From Hyphomicrobiales bacterium (GTDB lineage Bacteria; Pseudomonadota; Alphaproteobacteria; Rhizobiales; Beijerinckiaceae): a stretch of 64,000 bases of DNA. The stretch lies in the NCBI GenBank assembly GCA_930633525.1, contig CAKNFP010000001.1, positions 1,218,001-1,282,000 on the forward strand, read 5' to 3'. Shown here piece by piece: positions 59,745 through 64,000 of this stretch. Positions within the stretch are counted from its first letter, which is position 1, and the number at the start of each line of letters is the position of its first letter. A program made the position numbers and the translations under genes. The notes below the pieces were generated by a model. It was not told where the DNA came from and made no database searches. It was given only the letters and a program-made list of their open reading frames with translations.

Positions 59745-60637
59745 GCGCCATTACCACGGCTTCGCCGAACAGCCTCGCGCCTGCCGCGCTCGGTGCATCC
59801 CGCGGCTTCTTCCTCCACACATTCCGCACCATCTGGCGCCATCGCCTGGGCCGCATCGCCGTGGTGCTGCTGACGGTGCTCCTCGTCTGCGCCGTCAGCG
59901 CGCCGTGGATCAGCCCCTATGACCCCACCGCGATCGACTACGAAGCCTTGCTGGAGCCGCCCAGCGCGGCGCATTGGTTCGGCACCGACGAGCTCGGCCG
60001 CGATATCCTGTCGCGCATCATCTATGGCGCGACGGCCTCGCTCCAGGTCATGGGCCTGTCGATTGCCCTGGCGTTGGTGTTCGGCGTCGTCATCGGCCTC
60101 ACGACCGGCTATTTCGGCGGCTGGTACGACGACGTCGTCATGCGGATCATGGACGGCCTGCTCGCCTTTCCAATGATGATCCTGGCGCTCGCCATCGTCG
60201 CGACCCTCGGTCCGGATCTGATCAACGCGGTCATCGCCATCGCTATCGTCAATGTGCCGGGCTTCGCGCGGCTGGTGCGGGGGCAGGTGCTGGTGCTGCG
60301 CGACGCGGAATTCGTTCAGGCAGCGGAATCGATCGGCATGTCGAACCTGCGTGTTCTCGCGCGCCACATCTGGCCGAACGTGCAGAGCAACGTCATCGTC
60401 TACGCCTCGCTCAAGGCCTCCGCCGCCCTGGTCACGGAAAGCGCCCTGTCGTTCCTCGGGCTCGGCGTTCAGCCCCCCACCCCGACCTGGGGCTCGATGC
60501 TCGCCATGTCGATGCAATATTGGGATGCGTGGTGGATGGGCGTCTTTCCCGGCCTCGCCATCTTCTTCACCGTGCTGGCGCTGAATTTTCTCGGCGATGC
60601 CCTGCGCGACGCGCTTGATGAGCGGCTGAACGATTGA
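59741..60637 (+). CDS. ABC transporter permease, DppC type
   Basis: A 298-residue permease. The N-terminal soluble lead includes TIWRHRLGRIAVVLLTVLLV, then the DppC pattern WISPYDPTAIDYEALLEPPSAAHWFGTDELGRDILSRIIYG and the EAA loop DAEFVQAAESIGMSNLRVLARHIWPNV. The C-terminus has PTPTWGSMLAMSM. It is translationally coupled to the preceding permease and partners it in the membrane. No ATPase gene follows; the next gene is uronate dehydrogenase. Confidence 0.92.
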   Translation: MSAITTASPNSLAPAALGASRGFFLHTFRTIWRHRLGRIAVVLLTVLLVCAVSAPWISPYDPTAIDYEALLEPPSAAHWFGTDELGRDILSRIIYGATASLQVMGLSIALALVFGVVIGLTTGYFGGWYDDVVMRIMDGLLAFPMMILALAIVATLGPDLINAVIAIAIVNVPGFARLVRGQVLVLRDAEFVQAAESIGMSNLRVLARHIWPNVQSNVIVYASLKASAALVTESALSFLGLGVQPPTPTWGSMLAMSMQYWDAWWMGVFPGLAIFFTVLALNFLGDALRDALDERLND

Positions 60638-60666
60638 ACCTTCAATCCGAATCGGGACTACGAGAC

Positions 60667-61473
60667 ATGACTACGGCTGCTGCGCGACCACGCGAGGTGC
60701 TCATCACAGGGGCGGCCGGCAAGATCGGGCGCGTGCTGCGCGAGGGCCTGGCCGGACGCTACAGGTTGCGCCTGCTCGACCGCGCCGATCTCGGCGTTGC
60801 CCGATCGGGCGAGGCGCTGATCCAGGCCGATATCTGCGACCACGCCGCCATCGATGCGGCGGTGAGCGGCGTCGACGCCGTTGTGCATCTCGCGGGCGTC
60901 GCGCGTATTGGTGACTGGCAGGCGATCCTCCCCGCGAATATCGCCGCGACCTATGACCTTCTGGAAGCGGCCCGCCGGCATGGGGTCAAGCGTTTCGTCT
61001 ATGCGTCCAGCCACCATGCGGTGGGCTTCTATAGCCGCGACGAGGTCATCGACGAGACGGCTTTGCCGCGGCCCGATTGCGGCTATGGCCTCAGCAAGGC
61101 TTTCGGCGAAGCGGCCTGCCGACTCTACCACGACAAGTTCGGGCTCGGTGTCGCCTGTTTGCGTATAGGGACCATGAGCGAGGCTCCCTACGACCGGCGC
61201 ACCTTGTCCACGTGGATCAGCCCGCGCGACATGCTCCAGCTCGCGGCGCTGGCGCTTGAGGTGCCCGATCTCGGATATGACATCTTCTACGGGGTCTCCG
61301 CCAACGCGCGCGGCTGGTGGCGCAATGATCGCGCTGAGGCTCTCGGCTATCGCCCACGGGACAGCGCCGACACTTTTGCCGAGGCTATCCTCGCGCGGCC
61401 CGACGAGGAGGAGCCCATCGCACGGCGTTTCCAGGGCGCGAGCTTCGCCGCCAGTGAATTCATGGAGCGCTAG
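60667..61473 (+). CDS. NAD-dependent uronate dehydrogenase-like SDR (epimerase family)
   Basis: A 268-residue extended-type SDR. Cofactor motif ITGAAGKIGRVL (residues 13-24); AVVHLAGVARIGDW; catalytic Ser in YASSHHAVGFYSRDE and Tyr140/Lys144 in YGLSKAFGE. The SSxHAxGFY...DE stretch and a compact size of about 265 residues are characteristic of bacterial uronate dehydrogenase (EC 1.1.1.203), which oxidises D-galacturonate or D-glucuronate to the aldarolactone. ATG 60667 is preferred to the TTG at 60634, which overlaps the permease. Position in the same operon as the importer fits a uronate pathway. A generic NAD-dependent epimerase is the fallback. Confidence 0.8.
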   Translation: MTTAAARPREVLITGAAGKIGRVLREGLAGRYRLRLLDRADLGVARSGEALIQADICDHAAIDAAVSGVDAVVHLAGVARIGDWQAILPANIAATYDLLEAARRHGVKRFVYASSHHAVGFYSRDEVIDETALPRPDCGYGLSKAFGEAACRLYHDKFGLGVACLRIGTMSEAPYDRRTLSTWISPRDMLQLAALALEVPDLGYDIFYGVSANARGWWRNDRAEALGYRPRDSADTFAEAILARPDEEEPIARRFQGASFAASEFMER

Positions 61474-61829
61474 GGCCGACGAGCCTGCCCAGCTTGATTG
61501 GCAGCGTCGCGCATGGCTGAGCAAGGCCCCTCAGCCATGGCCCTCGCTCTGTCCCGTCGCCTCCGACATGGCCACGGAATAATAGGGTTGGCTGCGTGTC
61601 AGAACTCCAGCCATGATTGATGAGGTCTCGATTGCAGGCCTGCTTCCTGGGTTGTCTCAGGGAGTCTGAGCCTTATACGGCGCCATCCGTCGCGCTAGGT
61701 CAGCGATCCGTTTTGAATCATGGGGATGCGCTCGCCGGGAATATCGCTATGCTCTGCATCGCACGGGCTAGGCATTCTGCCTAGCCGCATAGCCGGCGCG
61801 CGCGCCGCCGGCACATGTCAGGAGACTCA
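61474..61829. other. leader and promoter region of rpsU
   Basis: 356 bases without a gene. Notable content: GGCTAGGCA/TGCCTAGCC hairpin (61766-61786, 3-base loop) 44 bases upstream of the rpsU start, and a CCGGCGCGCGCGCCGCCGG-like GC palindrome just after it. Confidence 0.5.
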
Positions 61830-62087
61830 TTGCAAGTCCTAGTACGCGAGAACAATATCGATCAGGCCCTTCGTGCCCTGAAAAGAAAGATGCAACGCGA
61901 GGGTATTTTTCGCGAGATGAAGGCCCGTCGGGCCTATGAGAAGCCTTCAGAGAAGCGAACCCGAGAGAAGGCGGAAGCCATTCGGCGGAGCCGGAAAGCC
62001 GCTCGAAAGCAGGCGCAGCGTGAAGGCCTACTGCCGGCGCCGAAGAAAAAAGTAATGGATCCTCGCCGGCAAGCCAGGCCGGCCTAA
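61830..62087 (+). CDS. rpsU: 30S ribosomal protein S21
   Basis: A small basic protein of the 30S platform, involved in initiation. It matches S21 throughout: [42 protein letters not shown], then a long basic tail. The TTG at 61830 is proposed as start because AGGAG (61820-61824) lies 5 bases upstream and translation then begins exactly at the family N-terminus MQVLVREN (85 residues). The in-frame ATG 61815 would overlap the ribosome site and add five residues. A hairpin sits in the leader. Confidence 0.93.
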   Translation: MQVLVRENNIDQALRALKRKMQREGIFREMKARRAYEKPSEKRTREKAEAIRRSRKAARKQAQREGLLPAPKKKVMDPRRQARPA

Positions 62088-62145
62088 CGCAAGTCGCAGA
62101 GAAGGCGCGCTCCATGCGTGTGCCGACGTAGGGCCGCCTTGAGCT

Positions 62146-62391
62146 CTACGTTCCTGGCGATACCCGCTTGGAGCGACGCTTTGCGGTTGCCGTTACCTTC
62201 TCGGGGGCCGCTTTGGCGGCTGCGTTTTCCTTCGCCTTCCTCAGCGCCCTCAAACGTGCGGTCCTCGCAAAAACTTCGTCTTGTGTGGCCCGATGATCAG
62301 CCCACGCTTTGGAAGCCTCGGCTTCAGCGTCCGCCTTTTTTCGAGCGTTTGCGGCTTTCCTCAGCGCCTGATCGTCGGAAGTGTCTTCCAT
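62146..62391 (-). CDS. small charged protein of unknown function
   Basis: An 81-residue, Ala/Lys/Arg/Glu-rich protein, probably mostly helical (EDTSDDQALRKAANARKKADAEAE split over the N-terminus) with a basic tail (TATAKRRSKRVS). ATG 62389-62391 is chosen since GGAGGA lies 6 bases upstream; an ATG 27 bases earlier lacks this. No domain is recognised. It is on the same strand as, and downstream of, the cold-shock gene, convergent with rpsU. Confidence 0.5.
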   Translation of the reverse strand: MEDTSDDQALRKAANARKKADAEAEASKAWADHRATQDEVFARTARLRALRKAKENAAAKAAPEKVTATAKRRSKRVSPGT

Positions 62392-62549
62392 GATGGCCTC
62401 CTCCAGCTCTTGCGACATGATGGCTGCGGTCCGAGCGAGCGAACCACCAAACCGGCCTTATGCGAACAAAAAAGGGCCGGGCAAGCCCGACCCTGCTTCA
62501 GATTTTTCGCCCTGGCCAAATGAAGGAAATCATTGGCTGGGTCGCGTCT

Positions 62550-62759
62550 TTACACAGCCTGGAGATTTTCCGCTGCAACCTTGCCCCTGCGAGGGTCGGT
62601 GACTGCCTCGAAGCTCACCTTCTGGCCTTCGGTGAGCGTACGCATGCCCGCGCGCTCAAGAGCGGTGATGTGCACGAAGATATCCGGGCCGCCGTTGTCC
62701 GGCTGAATGAAACCAAAGCCTTTGTCGATGTTGAAAAATTTTACGGTGCCGACGGTCAT
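62550..62759 (-). CDS. cold-shock domain protein (CspA family)
   Basis: A 69-residue OB-fold nucleic-acid-binding protein. RNP1 appears as KGFGFIQPD and RNP2 as DIFVHITAL; the C-terminus is [22 protein letters not shown]. It is a CspA-like RNA chaperone of alphaproteobacterial type. ATG 62757-62759 with GGAG 6 bases upstream gives the canonical N-terminus [10 protein letters not shown]; the longer open frame up to 62930 is upstream leader. Such genes usually have long 5' leaders, and about 450 bases of gene-free DNA lie upstream. Confidence 0.95.
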   Translation of the reverse strand: MTVGTVKFFNIDKGFGFIQPDNGGPDIFVHITALERAGMRTLTEGQKVSFEAVTDPRRGKVAAENLQAV

Positions 62760-63210
62760 AGCGAACTCCATGTCGCATGCATAAAGATACGCGCGGACAC
62801 CTCGCCCGCACGTTTGTTGCATCGATATTGATGAGAAGATCGCCGGAAGCGCCATTCGCGCAAAAACAAAGTTCGGCAACAAGATCGATAAGTCTCTGGT
62901 ATCACCTAATGGCGTCCGAAGCCAGCGCAAGCTTGTGCGACGCTCTCCAGAGCCTCTTCGCGGACGGTGCCCGGAAGGGGACGGAGAGGGCGTAGAGGGC
63001 TGTGCGTATCAAATTGCACGCCGCTATCTGTCGCCTACGAACGCAGCCACGTTCATGAATCGATCCGCGGTGAAGCAGCTTATCTCGAACGCGGCCTGCG
63101 CGCGGAGAGTCGGGCTATAGGCGGATCGGAGCATGGGGCCGGAAAGCGCAGGACAGGTGCAATTTGCACTCAGTTTACTGCCTAAATTCCAGCTAAGTCA
63201 TTGAAATTGA
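62760..63210. other. cold-shock gene leader and gene-free region up to the tRNA fragment
   Basis: About 450 bases without a convincing gene. It includes the presumptive long leader of the csp gene and a GTGCAA T TTGCAC dyad at about 63158-63170. The chromosomal side of the integration site ends at 63211. Confidence 0.45.
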
Positions 63211-63262
63211 TGGTGGGTGCGACAGGGATTGAACCTGTGACCCCTGCCGTGTGAAGGCAGTG
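63211..63262 (-). pseudogene. 3' fragment of tRNA-Val(CAC): attachment-site half of an integrated element
   Basis: Read on the minus strand, 52 bases give an intact anticodon arm (CTGCC-TTCACAC-GGCAG, anticodon CAC), variable loop, T arm (CACAGGTTCAATCCCTGTC-like, stem ACAGG/CCTGT) and acceptor 3' strand CGCACCC plus ACCA. The D arm and the 5' acceptor strand (expected GGGTGCG) are absent; upstream sequence is unrelated. This is what is left at one end when an element integrates into the 3' half of a tRNA gene. The tyrosine integrase gene is 111 bases away. Confidence 0.8.
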
Positions 63263-63372
63263 TATTGCGCTGTATAGCTTGCGTTCTATAGCATGTCAAC
63301 GCTATCCGCCACAGCTACGTTCTTATAATGTTCGCGTGAAACTGTGGCAAACTGTGGCGCCACAGCTTCGAA

Positions 63373-64000
63373 TTACCTTCTTCCTGGACCCGACAAAGCC
63401 TTGGAGGCGGTTGTTTGGAAATCTGGATGGTGGTGACCGTATACGCGCTCGAACATGGCAGCTGTCATCCCGAGATACCCTGCGGCCTCCCATACCTCGA
63501 CGCCTCGCTGAGCGAGCCACGTTCCGCATGTATGCCTTAGGATATGGGGGACAAATTCCTTCCCGAGCCCGGCGTCATCACGTACGCCCTCCCATCCGGT
63601 ACGCACCTTGCTGGCTATGGGCACGCCGCCATGGTGGATGACATGTGTGATCCCGCCTCCGCCCTCCAGCCTCATCGCGCTGTCGATCCTGTCCCACCTT
63701 CGTAGATGCGCAAGCAGCCGTTGCTGCAGACGGACAGGCGGCCTACGCTTTTTTGTCTCGCTTTCTTCCGCGCCTCGACGGTGCATCACGCCGCGCTGCA
63801 GATCAATCCAGCCTGAGCTTGCGGACGGCCCCCATGTCAGGGACGTCATCGCCGAATGCCGCGTTCCTGTGTAAAGCCCAATCAGGATGAACCGAGCGAT
63901 ATGGGCCCTGTTCGCGCGAGCGCTTTTCCCTCGACGATAGATCGTCCCGGTCTTGTCCCGATAGAATCCGAGCGCTGCAGCCAGAAGTTTCGCAGCTTGA
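63373..64000 (-). CDS. int: tyrosine recombinase/integrase, C-terminal part (runs off right edge)
   Basis: At least 209 residues of a phage-type integrase; the N-terminus lies beyond base 64000. The catalytic set is visible: Arg in LYTGTRHSAM, His-x-x-Arg in FVPHILRHTCGTWLAQRG, and the nucleophile Tyr in AAMFERVYGHHHPDF. The C-terminus is complete. Orientation is toward the tRNA-Val fragment, whose sequence would be the core attachment site. The element it belongs to must extend to the right; nothing of its cargo is visible. Confidence 0.92.
   Translation of the reverse strand, partial: QAAKLLAAALGFYRDKTGTIYRRGKSARANRAHIARFILIGLYTGTRHSAMTSLTWGPSASSGWIDLQRGVMHRRGAEESETKKRRPPVRLQQRLLAHLRRWDRIDSAMRLEGGGGITHVIHHGGVPIASKVRTGWEGVRDDAGLGKEFVPHILRHTCGTWLAQRGVEVWEAAGYLGMTAAMFERVYGHHHPDFQTTASKALSGPGRR

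Overview
The window is GC-rich chromosomal DNA (roughly two-thirds GC by eye) from an alphaproteobacterium, most likely a member of the Hyphomicrobiales (Rhizobiales) of the Bosea/Chelatococcus/Methylobacterium kind. The evidence is protein character (long trifunctional PutA, UrtABCDE, CobS/CobT, Irr-type iron box) and many short palindromic intergenic elements typical of that order. No species can be assigned from sequence alone.

Layout. 1-6.9 kb (minus): urea uptake operon urtABCDE, then a GFA-family protein and the start of ureE, so urease genes lie to the left. 7.3-10.5 kb (plus): ferric iron ABC transporter fbpA-fbpB with an Irr-like box upstream and no ATPase gene in view. 10.5-13.7 kb: tandem glycine riboswitch and gcvP, without gcvT/gcvH. 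14-18.2 kb: methylmalonate-semialdehyde dehydrogenase, a divergent LysR regulator and a DNA photolyase. 18.5-24.4 kb: a 2-aminobenzoyl-CoA/salicylyl-CoA monooxygenase-reductase facing an operon of SDR, MarR, enoyl-CoA hydratase and acyl-CoA dehydrogenase, with one shared promoter motif at both ends. 24.6-28.5 kb: putA.

28.5-33.4 kb is an unusual, partly AT-rich accessory stretch. It holds an RTX calcium-binding protein, a remnant matching the putA 3' end, two copies of a TonB-like gene (one beheaded) and a small secreted protein between them. 33.4-43.3 kb is mostly housekeeping: GNAT, LOG, Dps, a flavin oxidoreductase, APH(6)-like kinase, SDR, dusA, an aspartic protease, cobS/cobT and a nuclease. 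43.5-51.9 kb: Mrp/ApbC, a TRAP transporter whose receptor and permeases are on opposite strands, moaA, DUF971, an L,D-transpeptidase and a lipoprotein.

52-61.5 kb is a catabolic cluster that looks built for uronic/aldaric acids. Five genes run leftward (binding protein, RraA-family aldolase, glucarate-dehydratase-like enolase, AGE-family epimerase, Ldh-family dehydrogenase) and four rightward (GntR/FadR regulator, two permeases, uronate dehydrogenase). 61.8-62.8 kb carries rpsU, a small charged protein and a cold-shock gene. The right edge (63.2-64 kb) is the left boundary of an integrated element: a 3' fragment of tRNA-Val(CAC) next to a tyrosine integrase that runs out of the window.
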